Notes: generated by a model not told the origin, from the letters alone. A stretch of DNA of 64,000 nucleotides from Candidatus Obscuribacterales bacterium (GCA_019752635.1 JAIELX010000032.1:62001-126000); one strand, 5' to 3'; shown: positions 8,517 to 18,014, counted from the first letter of the stretch. Made by a program: numbers and translations.

Positions 8517-8849
8517 ATGAGCCAAGACGTGAAGCGGGCGATGATGGCGGTAACCGACGGAGTGATCGGAGCTGCGGTGCTTTTAGCTGCAGGCGTTTAC
8601 GGCGGAAACTGGCTGGACAACCAGTTTCATTCCGCACCCTGGTGCTCAGTTGGATTAGCGATGCTGGGAGGCGCTCTTGGCCTCGGTCGCATGGTGTACA
8701 AGGCCACTAAAATCGGAGCAAGCGTCACCGACCCGCCACTCCCGAAACGCAGCAGCAGCAATACTTCCGAAGAATTATCCGCTCCCGATTGCGTCAGCGG
8801 ATTGCGCCAGAAGAAACCATTCGAAGACCTCGAGGATGAACAAAATTAA
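8517..8849 (+). CDS. atpI: AtpI/AtpZ-like ATP synthase assembly protein
   Basis: This 110-residue protein has two membrane segments (about 17-31 and 44-60) separated by GGNWLDNQFHSAPW, the signature of the AtpZ/AtpI F0F1-associated family. The second segment, GLAMLGGALGLGRMVYKATK, is also typical. Family members assist c-ring assembly or Mg2+ handling. The C-terminal third is a polar, Ser/Lys-rich cytoplasmic tail. GAGGAG lies about 5 nt before the ATG, a strong ribosome-binding site. The gene opens the ATP synthase operon, as atpI does in cyanobacteria. Confidence 0.85.
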   Translation: MSQDVKRAMMAVTDGVIGAAVLLAAGVYGGNWLDNQFHSAPWCSVGLAMLGGALGLGRMVYKATKIGASVTDPPLPKRSSSNTSEELSAPDCVSGLRQKKPFEDLEDEQN

Positions 8850-8936
8850 ATACTTCCGGGGTAACGAAGTCTTACATACCGATCTTTAAGAAGCTGTTGC
8901 GGAACGCGGAAAGCCGCACCCTACCTGATATGATGC

Positions 8937-9734
8937 ATGACTTGTGAGTCATACCGGGGCAAGAACCAACACATGCTTGGACACAATCTTCCGCTCAGCT
9001 ACTTCCTCAGCGACAAAGCTTTTGCAGATTCCGCATTTCTTGGAATACCTGCACTCGGGAAGTGCGGCGATATACACGTAGACACTCTCGCTACAGCTTG
9101 GGTATGCATGGCAGGCATACTTGCGGGAGCCGGACTCGTTACTAGTTCAATGACCGCAGAAGGTGCCGGCGGCAAGGGACAAGCAGTAATCGAATCGATT
9201 TACAGCTTTGTGGAGGACCTCTGCAAAGGGCAGATGGGTCACCACTACAAGAAGTTTTTCCCTTTGATCTCTGCCATTTTTCTTTTCGTTCTAACGGCGA
9301 ACTTCATCGGCATCGGCCCCTGGAAGGCTCTTGAGAGTTTTTCCTGGTGGCCGGTTTTGCATAACGGACACCCGGCAGAAGTTGCTTCGCCGACAACAGA
9401 TTTCAATGTCACTTTTGGACTAGCATTGGTGTCATTGCTGGTGTACGTCGGTTCAGGCTTCTGGGCAATGGGTCCCGGCTACCTGAAGCTCTACCTCAAT
9501 CCGATTGAATGGATGGACCTTATCATTCGTCCGGCCACACTGGCTCTTCGCTTGATGATGGTTATCACTGCCGACGAATTGATGAGAGCAGCCGCACTAC
9601 TGATGGTGCCGGTACTTCTTCCCACGGGAGTAATGGCATTCGAAATGTTCATCGGGATCATCCAGGCGTTCGTATTCGCTCTGTTGACCTCAATCTACAT
9701 CGGACTAACCGTCTCACACTCGCACGACCATTAA
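8937..9734 (+). CDS. atpB: ATP synthase subunit a
   Basis: This is the proton-channel subunit of F0, with about five or six membrane helices. The essential arginine is in ATLALRLMMVITADEL, equivalent to Arg210 of the E. coli protein, with the following ITADE glutamate in the Glu219 position. The final helices FEMFIGIIQAFVFALLTSIYI and the His-rich end (SHSHDH) are typical. It translocates protons at the c-ring interface. The start is uncertain: ATG 8937 is used here, but ATG 8973 (MLGHNLPLSYF) gives a more natural N-terminus; neither has a strong Shine-Dalgarno sequence. It lies second in the operon. Confidence 0.95.
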   Translation: MTCESYRGKNQHMLGHNLPLSYFLSDKAFADSAFLGIPALGKCGDIHVDTLATAWVCMAGILAGAGLVTSSMTAEGAGGKGQAVIESIYSFVEDLCKGQMGHHYKKFFPLISAIFLFVLTANFIGIGPWKALESFSWWPVLHNGHPAEVASPTTDFNVTFGLALVSLLVYVGSGFWAMGPGYLKLYLNPIEWMDLIIRPATLALRLMMVITADELMRAAALLMVPVLLPTGVMAFEMFIGIIQAFVFALLTSIYIGLTVSHSHDH

Positions 9735-9925
9735 TCCATTAACAGGTTTTGTAATGTCCTCGCACCTCGAAACGTACTGCTCACCGGCTATCGAACGCGA
9801 TGTTGATGTACTGTCTCCATCTTATTCGATAGCTGGCCCCGTGCGCACACAAAATGTGCGCGCCGAGCGGTAACGCAACGAGGTTCTTAATACACAGGCA
9901 GAAATTCAGTCTAAGGAGAACTAAG
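9735..9925 (+). promoter_or_regulatory. Intercistronic leader of atpE with a hairpin
   Basis: About 190 nt separate atpB from atpE, much longer than the other spacers in the operon. A hairpin forms from GCGCACA (9843-9849) and TGTGCGC (9855-9861) with loop CAAAA, extendable by two pairs. No T-run follows, so it is not a terminator. It may stabilise or process the mRNA to favour translation of the high-copy c subunit. AAGGAG at 9914-9919 serves atpE. Confidence 0.4.
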
Positions 9926-10192
9926 GTGGACCACACACAAGTAGCAGACAGCGCAACGATTATCAAAGCCGCATCCTTGATCGGCTCCGGCATAGCCGCT
10001 GTTGGCGTTATCGGACCCGGGATCGGCATCGGTGTAGCAGGCTCGAGAGCTCTCGAGGGCATGGCTCGTCAACCTGAAATGGCAACAAAACTTCTGGTAA
10101 ACGCCATCATCATCGCAGCTCTAATGGAAGCGCTTGGTCTGTTGGCATTCGTCATCGCCATCCAGCTCTTCACATTCGGCAGCGCTCACTAA
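9926..10192 (+). CDS. atpE: ATP synthase subunit c
   Basis: This 88-residue proteolipid forms the rotating c-ring. It has two helices: the first with the glycine-rich packing run GPGIGIGVAGSRALEGMARQ, whose polar loop binds gamma and epsilon, and the second with the ion-carrying Glu at residue 68 in ALMEALGLLAFVIA. The residue after that Glu is Ala, not Ser or Thr as in Na+-type rings, so proton coupling is favoured. I chose the GTG at 9926 because AAGGAG lies about 6 nt upstream and it gives the family length; the frame stays open further upstream without homology. Confidence 0.95.
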   Translation: MDHTQVADSATIIKAASLIGSGIAAVGVIGPGIGIGVAGSRALEGMARQPEMATKLLVNAIIIAALMEALGLLAFVIAIQLFTFGSAH

Positions 10193-10229
10193 AAAATGCT
10201 CAACGGCTCCCTCACGAAGACATCGAAAT

Positions 10230-10706
10230 ATGTTTGAAATCAACGGAACTCTCGTCCTATTTGTTGCCAGCTTTATTCTCTTCATGCTCGCGTTGGACGC
10301 GATCATGTTGAAGCCTGTTGGCAAAATTCTAGAAAAGCGTTCAGCCAAGATCACTGGCGATCTTGATGCAGCGAAACATAGTCGCAATCAAGCATCGGAA
10401 CTCGTAGAAAAATACGAGCAGGATGTTAAGAGAATCCGCCATGAGTCTCACACTCTGATTACCAAATCCGTTGAAGAAGCCACACGGCAGAAAACTACGG
10501 AACTCGCCGGTGTTCAACGTGAGGGTGCTCAAAAGCTCGAAGCCGCCAAAGCTGAAATTGCCAGCGAGCGCTCAACTCTCATAGATGAGTTGGTCGCTCA
10601 CGAACGCGACTTAGTCGAGGCCATAACCCAAAAGGTTCTGGGTGAACCGGTCGCGGTGGATCTTGATGCCGGCGCTGTGCGCAGAACGCTCGAGGAGGCT
10701 TGCTAA
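10230..10706 (+). CDS. atpF2: ATP synthase subunit b' (first of two b-type subunits)
   Basis: The 158-residue product starts with one membrane helix (GTLVLFVASFILFMLALDAIML), followed by KPVGKILEKRSAKI and a long charged helix. This is the b/b' peripheral-stalk pattern. It precedes a second, different b gene, matching the b'-b order of cyanobacteria and plastids, where the stalk is a heterodimer. I use the ATG at 10230; the frame extends upstream into the atpE coding region without b-type sequence. The gene ends only two nucleotides before the next start. Confidence 0.9.
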   Translation: MFEINGTLVLFVASFILFMLALDAIMLKPVGKILEKRSAKITGDLDAAKHSRNQASELVEKYEQDVKRIRHESHTLITKSVEEATRQKTTELAGVQREGAQKLEAAKAEIASERSTLIDELVAHERDLVEAITQKVLGEPVAVDLDAGAVRRTLEEAC

Positions 10707-10708
10707 TA

Positions 10709-11194
10709 ATGGTGGAAATATTCGCAAACAACCTCATCAACTGGATTCTTCTAGTAATTCTCCTGGGCGTTCTCTGGGCACGAGTCACACCGGCGATGTT
10801 TGCTTCGCGCAAAGATCGCATCGAAGCCGCGCTGAAAGAAGCAGAGGCGGCACGTGTTGAAGGGCAAACGTTCTTGAAAGAACAGGAACGCAAGATTGAG
10901 AACGCGGAAAAAGACGCGGAGCAAATTTTGGTTGAAGCCCGCCGAGTAGCAGAAGAGATGCGCGTTCAAATGGCAGCCGACACTAAAACGGAAGCTGAAA
11001 CCATACGTAAAAAGATAGAGCAGCAGATTGCTTCTGAGAAACAGCAAGCCATCACAGAAATGCGTTCGCAAGCCGCAACGGTCGCAGTGCGTTTGGCGGA
11101 AGCCACCCTGCCCGGTGCCGTGTCGGATTCCGCTAGAAAACGCTTGCTGGGCGAATTCATTCAACAAGTCGATACGATCGGAGCCAATAAATGA
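10709..11194 (+). CDS. atpF: ATP synthase subunit b
   Basis: The 161-residue product has an N-terminal membrane helix (LINWILLVILLGVLWARV), then FASRKDRIEAALKEAEAAR and a long right-handed coiled-coil helix ending in a delta-binding region. It dimerises with b' to form the peripheral stalk. The ATG at 10709 follows a GAGGAGG about 10 nt upstream and lies just after the b' stop. Its own stop overlaps the atpH start in an ATGA, indicating coupled translation. Confidence 0.93.
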   Translation: MVEIFANNLINWILLVILLGVLWARVTPAMFASRKDRIEAALKEAEAARVEGQTFLKEQERKIENAEKDAEQILVEARRVAEEMRVQMAADTKTEAETIRKKIEQQIASEKQQAITEMRSQAATVAVRLAEATLPGAVSDSARKRLLGEFIQQVDTIGANK

Positions 11195-11736
11195 AGACAG
11201 AAGACAACAGCTCCGCCGCTCAATACGCGAGCGCGTTGCTTCAAATCGGAGAGTCAAAAGGCACAGCAGATACAATGTTGAAAAGCATTACCGACGTCAA
11301 CGTCGTGTTCGGCAACGACCCGCGGCTCTCTGTGTTCTTGAAGCATCCCGGCGTTCCCTCATCCGAAAAGCAAGCCATGCTCAAGGAAGTTTTCGCCGGT
11401 TTGGTAGACGACATCACAGCCAAACTTCTGGAAGTGCTTTGCGAACGCAGGCGCATGCATTTGCTCCCGCGTATCGAGACCCACTTTCTTGCTCTGCTTC
11501 AAGCCAAACACAACGTTGCGCCCGCCACGCTTGTTTGCGCAGAAGAGCTGAGCGATTCTAACTTGGAAAAGTTTTCCCTGAGGCTTTCCCAAAGCATCGG
11601 GAAGAAGCTGGACCTGCAAGTAAAAACGGATCGCTCGCTCATTGCGGGTTACATCCTGAAGGTAGGCGATCAGGTGATTGATGGCAGCATCAAGGGTCGC
11701 CTGCAAGCCGTCGAAAAAGCTTTGCTCTCGGTTTAA
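11191..11736 (+). CDS. atpH: ATP synthase subunit delta (OSCP)
   Basis: The 181-residue product is the F1 delta subunit that links the alpha3beta3 head to the b/b' stalk. The N-terminal six-helix bundle shows AAQYASALLQIGESKG and DPRLSVFLKHPGVPSSEKQAML. The C-terminal half carries DLQVKTDRSLIAGYILKVGDQVIDGSIKGRL (given here only as a family landmark), the typical beta-strand signature. The start overlaps the b stop by ATGA. Length is normal. Confidence 0.95.
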   Translation: MKTEDNSSAAQYASALLQIGESKGTADTMLKSITDVNVVFGNDPRLSVFLKHPGVPSSEKQAMLKEVFAGLVDDITAKLLEVLCERRRMHLLPRIETHFLALLQAKHNVAPATLVCAEELSDSNLEKFSLRLSQSIGKKLDLQVKTDRSLIAGYILKVGDQVIDGSIKGRLQAVEKALLSV

Positions 11737-11790
11737 CCACATCGGCACTACCGACAGAAATTCAATTTAGTCACAGAGGAATACACCATC

Positions 11791-13314
11791 ATGGCAATCA
11801 AACCGGAAGACATCACCTCCGTACTTAAGGCGCAGCTGGATCGCTACCAGGCGACACTCAACGTCACGAACGTCGGAAGTGTGCTGCAAGTCGGTGACGG
11901 TATCGCCCGCATCTATGGAATGGAAAAAGCGATGGCCGGTGAGCTCGTCGAATTCGATGACGAAGAGCACACCATGGGCATGGTGCTGAACCTGGAAGAA
12001 GACAACGTCGGGGTCGTTATGCTTGGACCCGGTCGTAAAGTTACAGAAGGGATGCAAGTCAAAACCACCGGACGTATCGCATCATTGCCGGTAGGCGAAG
12101 GCTTGCTCGGACGAGTGGTCAACCCGCTCGGTCAACCGCTGGACGGCAAGGGACCTATCGCCGCCGCCGAGTACAGACCGATCGAAAAGAAAGCGCCCGG
12201 TATCATCGCTCGTCAATCAGTTTGCGAACCGCTCATGACCGGTATCGCCGCTATCGACGGAATGATTCCGATCGGACGCGGTCAGCGGGAACTTATCATC
12301 GGCGACCGGCAAACCGGCAAAACGGCCGTTGCAATCGACGCCATCATCAACCAGAAGAATCAACCCAATCGCCCGATTTGTATTTATGTCGCCATCGGTC
12401 AAAAAGAATCGACCATCGCACAAATTCAAAGAGTGCTCGAACAAACAGGCGCTATGGAGTACACGGTAATCGTATCGGCACCGGCAACGGCTGCCCCCGC
12501 GATGCAGTTCCTGGCTCCGTACTCGGGCGCAGCTATCGGCGAATACTTCATGGACAAAGGCGGACACGCCCTCAACATCTATGATGACTTGTCAAAGCAC
12601 GCTTCGGCATACCGCACAATGTCACTCTTGCTTCGTCGTCCGCCAGGTCGTGAAGCGTTTCCCGGCGACGTATTCTATCTGCACAGCCGCCTTCTGGAAC
12701 GTGCAGCAAAGTTGTCCGACAAGCTCGGCGGCGGATCGCTCACGGCACTACCGATTATTGAAACGCAAGCAGGCGACGTATCGGCGTACATTCCCACCAA
12801 CGTTATCTCGATTACCGACGGACAAATCTTCCTTGAGACAGACTTGTTCTACGCCGGTATTCGTCCCGCTATCAACGCCGGTATCTCGGTTAGCCGAGTG
12901 GGCGGCGCAGCGCAAACCAAAGCAATGAAACTGGTGGCAGGTAAACTGCGTTTGGACTTGGCACAGTTCAGAGAATTGGAAGCGTTCGTACAATTCGCTT
13001 CCGACCTGGACAAAGCTACCCAGGACCAGATTCGTCGCGGTCAAAAGCTGATGGAAATCTTGAAACAGCCTCAATATCAACCATTATCGTTGGCGCAACA
13101 AGTTTCTTTGATCTACGCAGCCAACGCCGGCGTTCTGGACGATGTCGACAACAAGGACATCGCTCGCTTCAAAGCAGAATGGACCAAGTATCTCTCTGCC
13201 AATGCTAAAGAAATCGAGGCCGGTATCAACGCAGGCAACAAGCCGAGCGAAGCGGAAGAGAAAGCATTGAAGGAAGCTCTGGAGAAATTCAAGCGGGATT
13301 ATTTCGCGAAGTAA
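11791..13314 (+). CDS. atpA: ATP synthase subunit alpha
   Basis: The 507-residue product is the non-catalytic nucleotide-binding subunit of F1. It shows the Walker A motif [13 protein letters not shown], the [17 protein letters not shown] approach, and the arginine-finger region [15 protein letters not shown] that completes the catalytic site of beta. The N-terminal beta-barrel and C-terminal helical domains are complete. GAGGA precedes the ATG by about 9 nt. The matching beta and epsilon genes are not in this operon, as in cyanobacteria, where they sit at a second locus. Confidence 0.98.
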   Translation: MAIKPEDITSVLKAQLDRYQATLNVTNVGSVLQVGDGIARIYGMEKAMAGELVEFDDEEHTMGMVLNLEEDNVGVVMLGPGRKVTEGMQVKTTGRIASLPVGEGLLGRVVNPLGQPLDGKGPIAAAEYRPIEKKAPGIIARQSVCEPLMTGIAAIDGMIPIGRGQRELIIGDRQTGKTAVAIDAIINQKNQPNRPICIYVAIGQKESTIAQIQRVLEQTGAMEYTVIVSAPATAAPAMQFLAPYSGAAIGEYFMDKGGHALNIYDDLSKHASAYRTMSLLLRRPPGREAFPGDVFYLHSRLLERAAKLSDKLGGGSLTALPIIETQAGDVSAYIPTNVISITDGQIFLETDLFYAGIRPAINAGISVSRVGGAAQTKAMKLVAGKLRLDLAQFRELEAFVQFASDLDKATQDQIRRGQKLMEILKQPQYQPLSLAQQVSLIYAANAGVLDDVDNKDIARFKAEWTKYLSANAKEIEAGINAGNKPSEAEEKALKEALEKFKRDYFAK

Positions 13315-13350
13315 GACACCGTAAGAAATCAACAAGGCAAGTAGCTAACT

Positions 13351-14238
13351 ATGGCAAACCTTAAGGCAATCAGACGCCGAATCAAGAGCGTACAGTCGAC
13401 CCGCAAAATCACACGCGCCATGAGAATGGTCGCGGCAGCAAAAGTGCGTCGGGCACAAGCCCGCACACTGGCAGCCAGACCATTCACAAAAACGGTTGTG
13501 CGCATGCTGCGCGAAATTGTACGTGAGCTAGTACCGGTCGACATGCAGGAGATGCCTCTTCTGCACAGACGCACCGTGAAAAAAGTCGGGCTCATCGTAA
13601 TTACTTCCGACCGCGGTCTGTGCGGTTCCTACAACGGCAGTGTCTTACGCGCCGCACTGGAACGCATCAAGACTTTGCAGACCGAAGGCAAAGAGGTCAA
13701 ACTGATTCTAATCGGTTTGAAAGCTGCCACGTTCTTCCGCTCCATCAAAGTGGAGAAACTGGACGGACAGACCTATACGCTGCTGCCGGCAATCCCCACC
13801 GTTCAAGAAGCAAAACTCATCGCCGACAACGCCGCTGCGTCCTTCGTCAAAGGTGATATTGACGCTGTCGAAATCATCGGCACCGACTTTATCAACATGC
13901 TGAGATCGGAAGTGGTGAACACCAAGTTTCTACCAGTGGAGTTGCCTCCGCCGGCAGACGATGACGGACTTTCACCGCTAATGCTGTTCGAGCCGACCAT
14001 ACCGGAAGTGCTTGAACAGCAGATTCTGCCCAAATACATTGAAAACGTGATTTTCCAGGCATTGCTGGACGCTGCGGCTTCCGAGCTTGCTGCCCGGATG
14101 AATGCAATGAGCAGCGCGACCACAAACGCCGAAGAGCTCATCAATAGCCTCACGTTGTACTACAACCGTGCTCGTCAGGCCAACATCACGCAAGAGCTGT
14201 TGGAAGTCGTTGCCGGCGCGGAAGCGCTCAGGGGCTAG
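13351..14238 (+). CDS. atpG: ATP synthase subunit gamma
   Basis: The 295-residue product is the central rotor shaft. The N-terminal helix ANLKAIRRRIKSVQSTRKIT continues into RAMRMVAAAKVRRAQ, the middle domain has SDRGLCGSYN, and the C-terminal helix carries ARMNAMSSATTNAEELI, all family hallmarks. The middle domain has no obvious insertion with the paired Cys that makes the plant chloroplast enzyme light-regulated. It is the last gene of the operon and is followed at once by a strong terminator. Confidence 0.97.
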   Translation: MANLKAIRRRIKSVQSTRKITRAMRMVAAAKVRRAQARTLAARPFTKTVVRMLREIVRELVPVDMQEMPLLHRRTVKKVGLIVITSDRGLCGSYNGSVLRAALERIKTLQTEGKEVKLILIGLKAATFFRSIKVEKLDGQTYTLLPAIPTVQEAKLIADNAAASFVKGDIDAVEIIGTDFINMLRSEVVNTKFLPVELPPPADDDGLSPLMLFEPTIPEVLEQQILPKYIENVIFQALLDAAASELAARMNAMSSATTNAEELINSLTLYYNRARQANITQELLEVVAGAEALRG

Positions 14239-14257
14239 AAGTAAAGAAAGACAACGG

Positions 14258-14295
14258 ATGTCGCGTGCCGATACGGCGCGCGACATTTCCTTTTT
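14258..14295 (+). terminator. Rho-independent terminator of the ATP synthase operon
   Basis: ATGTCGCGTGCCG pairs with CGGCGCGCGACAT across an ATA loop (13 pairs including one G-U), followed by TTTCCTTTTT. It starts 20 nt after the gamma-subunit stop. The stem and T-tract are long enough for a firm call. Confidence 0.9.
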
Positions 14296-14297
14296 AC

Positions 14298-14400
14298 GAG
14301 CTACGGCTCTTCGGCAAAGACTAATCGCTTCGGCACTTAGTCAGCGTCGGCTCACTCCTTGCAGCGGTATACCGCCGCTCAAGCTTCGCTTATCCCATTT
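14298..14400. repeat. Dispersed intergenic repeat, copy 1
   Basis: This spacer shares several blocks with the intergenic region at 44245-44400: CGCCGCTC[AG]AGCTTCGCTT (one mismatch), GGCTC[TG]TCGGCAA, and TTTACGAGCTA. It lacks coding features. Similar non-coding blocks in two distant spacers suggest a REP-like dispersed element. Confidence 0.4.
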
Positions 14401-14442
14401 TTCGGGTATATTCAAGATTGGTACTTGGACGGAAACTGAGCA

Positions 14443-17292
14443 GTGTCCCTTTTTGCGCCCGGAACCGTAGTCGACGAAACGTACACCATTATCCGCATAG
14501 TCGGTCAAGGCGGAATGGGTACGGTGTACACAGCGCAAGAAACGGGACTGGAACGCATAGTTGCGCTGAAAGTACTGCACCCGACACTGGTCGGCGACCA
14601 GGACAATCAGCAAAGATTCTTTCGAGAAGGCCAGGTTCTGGCCAGCCTCTCGCATCCGCATATCACTAAACTTTATCGCTTTGGCATGTGGCGGAAGAAA
14701 TGGCCTTACATTGCAATGGAATATATCGACGGTGTGGAGTTGCGCACGCTGTTGGAGGACGGACAACGCTTGCCTGTGTCGCGAGGCTTGAAGCTTGCAT
14801 CTCAAATTTGCCTGGCGATGCAGTCTGCGCATAATGCGGGAGTGACTCACAGGGATCTCACACCCAACAACATCATACTTCTCAAAAGAGAACACGATCG
14901 CGATCCGGACTACCCGAAGGTGATCGACTTCGGTCTGTCGCTCTTTCATCCGCCCGACCGAACTACCGAACAAAAGCTCACACGCACAGGCACTTTGGTC
15001 GGCACCGTCTTTTACATGAGTCCGGAGCAGTGCTCCGGTCTGCGAGTCGATCATCGTGCCGACATCTACTCGTTAGGTTGCATTCTCTATCAAATGCTAA
15101 CCGGGCGTCCACCGTTTCAGGCAGACAATCCGATCGCTTTAATGCGCCAACATACAACAGAACAACCGAGACCACTTTCGGAACACCTTCCACTGGAAGA
15201 GATTCCGGAAGGCTTAGAAAACGTGATCCGGCATGCCCTGGCAAAGGATCCGGCAGACCGATATAAGAGCATGCTCGAATTGCATAAGGATCTCGAGATG
15301 GTGCAGAGCGGACACGGACAAGGTGTCTCAGCACCACCGCCGGCAGCCCCCCGAAAGAAGTTCAAGATGCCCCTCATTGTACCGGTTTGTCTGGTCGCCA
15401 TTCTTGTGATTTCATCGGGGGCAATCGTCCTGCTCAACACGAGACAACGCGGCTCTATTGAAGAGACCACGAGCAGCCCCCCGCTGAGACGCCTTAAAAA
15501 CATCGACAACTACTCATCGCCGGAAAAGAAAGCACAATACCTGCGCTCGTGGCTCGAACATTACGGCTCAAACGTTTCCATGGATTCGTCCACTGCGCGT
15601 TTCAATTTGGCAAAACTCCTGGAAGAGTCTCACAGCGACACCATTGAGGCCAACCGCTATCTCGACGAGGCAGCAGAAGAGGCCAAGCAAGTTTTCAAAA
15701 CAAGTTGGCATGGTGGTAAAGGTGACGAGGCCGCCGCTGCGATAAACCTTTTGAGCAAGATTCGCACGGAGGGCGAAGCACGCAAGACGCTGAAGAAGGA
15801 CTTACAGCAATTGTTACCGCTGTTGCAGTCCCCCGATGGAACGCAAATGTTCAGAACCATGAACCATATCAGAAGCGAATTAGCATATTGCTATATGGAG
15901 GAAAGCGACTACAAAGCAGCAGAACCGCTTCTCGAAGCAAATCTCAAAACCGCCGAGCGCTGCTCAATGACGGAGACAGAACGTTTTGAAGCAATGGTTG
16001 CGTTGTGCATTTGCTCTCAAAAGCGTGGTAAAAAAGCCGTTCTAGCCCGTCGGCTCAATTCGGCATATCTTGCTTCCGAACGAATTGAGCCGTCCCTGGG
16101 AGTCAAAAGCAAGGTGACGCTGGCGATCATGTTTGAAGAATGCGCGTTGCCCCGACTTTGTATCGACGAATCCAAGATAGCCGAGCGATGCGACCTCAAG
16201 GAGATATCACAAGAGATGCTGGGGCAGTTTAACGTTGCTAAGGCAAAAGCTTTTGTCCAACTGCACCTACCGGAAGAAGCCATTAGCATCCTGAACACAA
16301 CGGTGGACTCATCACCGCCTGCGGTGACAATCTCGTTACTTGATGCACTGATACAACTAAACGCCTCTGCAGAGATGCACAAAACAGAGGAGATAGGTTT
16401 CGTTCTCGATCGCATTTTGAGCGACGAGCGCTACAGAGACTATACGGATCAAATAATGGCGCTGGTCTACCAAACCGAACATCGCAGCTTCTACAACGAA
16501 TCCAAAAGCATCGCTGAAAAGCTCCTTCGGAGAATCAGCCGGCCGCGAAACTGGGAACATTCCGCTCCGGAAAGAGCGGCTTACCACCTGTCATGCATGG
16601 CAGTTCGCTTTCAGCGGTTAGGATTGTTCAAGGATGCCGAAAGCTTATTCAATCGTGCAGGCAGTATCTTGGCTGCCAATCCGCAGGAAAAGTATTCACA
16701 AGGACAATTGGCGCATGACAGCGGCAAAGCCTGGTTGCTCAACTCACAGGACCGCCGTGACGAAGCGATTCAACTTTGCGACCAGGTTATGGCGTCGCCC
16801 CCGGGAGCGGCGATCTTGCCGGATGCCAGCAGGATGGAATTTCTACTGATAAAGGGGCGGATACTGCTAAAACAGAAGCGACTGGACGAGGCAGAACGGA
16901 TTCTGACTCAGTATTGTGAGCTCAGCAAAAGGAACGACAAGGCTGGAGCACTCGTCATCGGTTTGATTGATTTATCCAATGTACCCTTTGAAAGAGGCGA
17001 CTTCAAAGCCAGCGAAAGATATCTGCTGCAGGCCCGGGAAAAGTTTGCGTCCGCATCTCCGGATGTACGACAATTGGGATACTTAGCGCTTTCAAACGTA
17101 TACATTCGCTTGAAAGATGATGAAAGAGCCGCGCAGTGTTTAGACGACTACGCTGCTCTCAATGGTCCTTATTCCAATTCTATATTGAACAAGATAGTAA
17201 TCCAGCGATACGAGGGTATTGAAAAGCGAGGCGGCAAAGCAGGCAAGCATTTCGCAACGCTCCGCTCAAAACTGACGCTCCCGAAAGGCTAG
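14443..17292 (+). CDS. Transmembrane Ser/Thr protein kinase with long extracytoplasmic TPR region
   Basis: The N-terminal 285 residues form a Hanks-type kinase: the GQGGMGTVY loop (21-29), the VALKV lysine K43, DFG at 162-164, SPEQCSG and DIYSLGCILY. The catalytic loop reads HRDLTPNN (136-143), with Thr where most Ser/Thr kinases have Lys. A membrane segment spans about 310-331. The remaining 620 residues are helical repeats of TPR type, predicted to be outside the cytoplasm. The layout is a PknB-like receptor in which TPRs could sense envelope proteins or act as a scaffold. The start is a GTG placed at the kinase N-terminus with only a weak Shine-Dalgarno. The stop overlaps that of the convergent MerC-like gene. 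Confidence 0.92.
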   Translation: MSLFAPGTVVDETYTIIRIVGQGGMGTVYTAQETGLERIVALKVLHPTLVGDQDNQQRFFREGQVLASLSHPHITKLYRFGMWRKKWPYIAMEYIDGVELRTLLEDGQRLPVSRGLKLASQICLAMQSAHNAGVTHRDLTPNNIILLKREHDRDPDYPKVIDFGLSLFHPPDRTTEQKLTRTGTLVGTVFYMSPEQCSGLRVDHRADIYSLGCILYQMLTGRPPFQADNPIALMRQHTTEQPRPLSEHLPLEEIPEGLENVIRHALAKDPADRYKSMLELHKDLEMVQSGHGQGVSAPPPAAPRKKFKMPLIVPVCLVAILVISSGAIVLLNTRQRGSIEETTSSPPLRRLKNIDNYSSPEKKAQYLRSWLEHYGSNVSMDSSTARFNLAKLLEESHSDTIEANRYLDEAAEEAKQVFKTSWHGGKGDEAAAAINLLSKIRTEGEARKTLKKDLQQLLPLLQSPDGTQMFRTMNHIRSELAYCYMEESDYKAAEPLLEANLKTAERCSMTETERFEAMVALCICSQKRGKKAVLARRLNSAYLASERIEPSLGVKSKVTLAIMFEECALPRLCIDESKIAERCDLKEISQEMLGQFNVAKAKAFVQLHLPEEAISILNTTVDSSPPAVTISLLDALIQLNASAEMHKTEEIGFVLDRILSDERYRDYTDQIMALVYQTEHRSFYNESKSIAEKLLRRISRPRNWEHSAPERAAYHLSCMAVRFQRLGLFKDAESLFNRAGSILAANPQEKYSQGQLAHDSGKAWLLNSQDRRDEAIQLCDQVMASPPGAAILPDASRMEFLLIKGRILLKQKRLDEAERILTQYCELSKRNDKAGALVIGLIDLSNVPFERGDFKASERYLLQAREKFASASPDVRQLGYLALSNVYIRLKDDERAAQCLDDYAALNGPYSNSILNKIVIQRYEGIEKRGGKAGKHFATLRSKLTLPKG

Positions 17293-17837
17293 TGCTTCTC
17301 GTCCGGACAGCAAACTTTGTGAGTCAGTTTTCTGTTCAATAGATGACCGGCAACCAGCACCAGGTTGCCCACGGTAACAATGCCTATCTCCGCTGTTTCG
17401 CTCCAGTATCGCGCCACGAAAGTTGCGAAGAACACCAGTGAAATACCGGTAGCCCCAATCCAGATAAGACGTTTATCGTGATGCCTGAAATATCCTGGCA
17501 CAAAAGCAGCTAAACAAAAGATGAGAACAGCAAACGCCAACGTTATATGGAACCACTCGCTTTCAAACAGCTCGGCGGCGAAGGCGGGAATAAGCGCTAT
17601 TACTACAGGCATTGCTAAACAATGAACGAGACAAATGGTCGACGCTGTCATCCCGGCCATATCCAGGGCGGAAATCAGGCGATCATCTTTTTTGGCGCCG
17701 GTAACTGCCGGCACATCGAGCCCCACAGCCTCCGGGATTGCAGTATGTGACTCACCGCCACAACAAGCATGTGCCGCCCGATCGGAGCTGGATGCTTCCT
17801 GGAAGGTCATTATTGGGTTCACCGACGTTTGAGACAT
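17289..17837 (-). CDS. MerC-domain membrane protein
   Basis: The 182-residue product has an N-terminal cytoplasmic segment with a CCGG pair, followed by about four membrane helices. The first helix carries STICLVHCLAMP, the MerC-family motif with the CLVHC cysteines that bind metal or mercury. The C-terminus ends CCPDEKH, a possible second metal-binding pair. MerC proteins import Hg(II) in mer operons, but no merA, merR or merP is nearby. The wider family is common in genomes without mercury resistance, so a general metal or thiol role is equally likely. Confidence 0.8.
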   Translation of the reverse strand: MSQTSVNPIMTFQEASSSDRAAHACCGGESHTAIPEAVGLDVPAVTGAKKDDRLISALDMAGMTASTICLVHCLAMPVVIALIPAFAAELFESEWFHITLAFAVLIFCLAAFVPGYFRHHDKRLIWIGATGISLVFFATFVARYWSETAEIGIVTVGNLVLVAGHLLNRKLTHKVCCPDEKH

Positions 17838-18014
17838 AACCTCCCTATTATAGATGAAATGATATTCGTTTCCGCCTTTTCCCTCTTGATTTCTTTATCT
17901 GGCGTCAAAATTCTCTCAAACGCTTGTGTCACGGACAAAACGAGTCTCAACACAAAAGTGAAGCCATATGTGGTGGCGCACCAAACGCATAGCGGTATAT
18001 TCGGACGTGTTAAT

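Noticed and set aside
14341..15054. 237-residue minus-strand frame at the start of the TPR kinase
   Set aside because: It is antisense to the kinase domain and shows no family pattern.
17289..17837. Mercury-resistance operon
   Set aside because: Only a MerC-like gene is present, with no merA, merR, merT or merP beside it.
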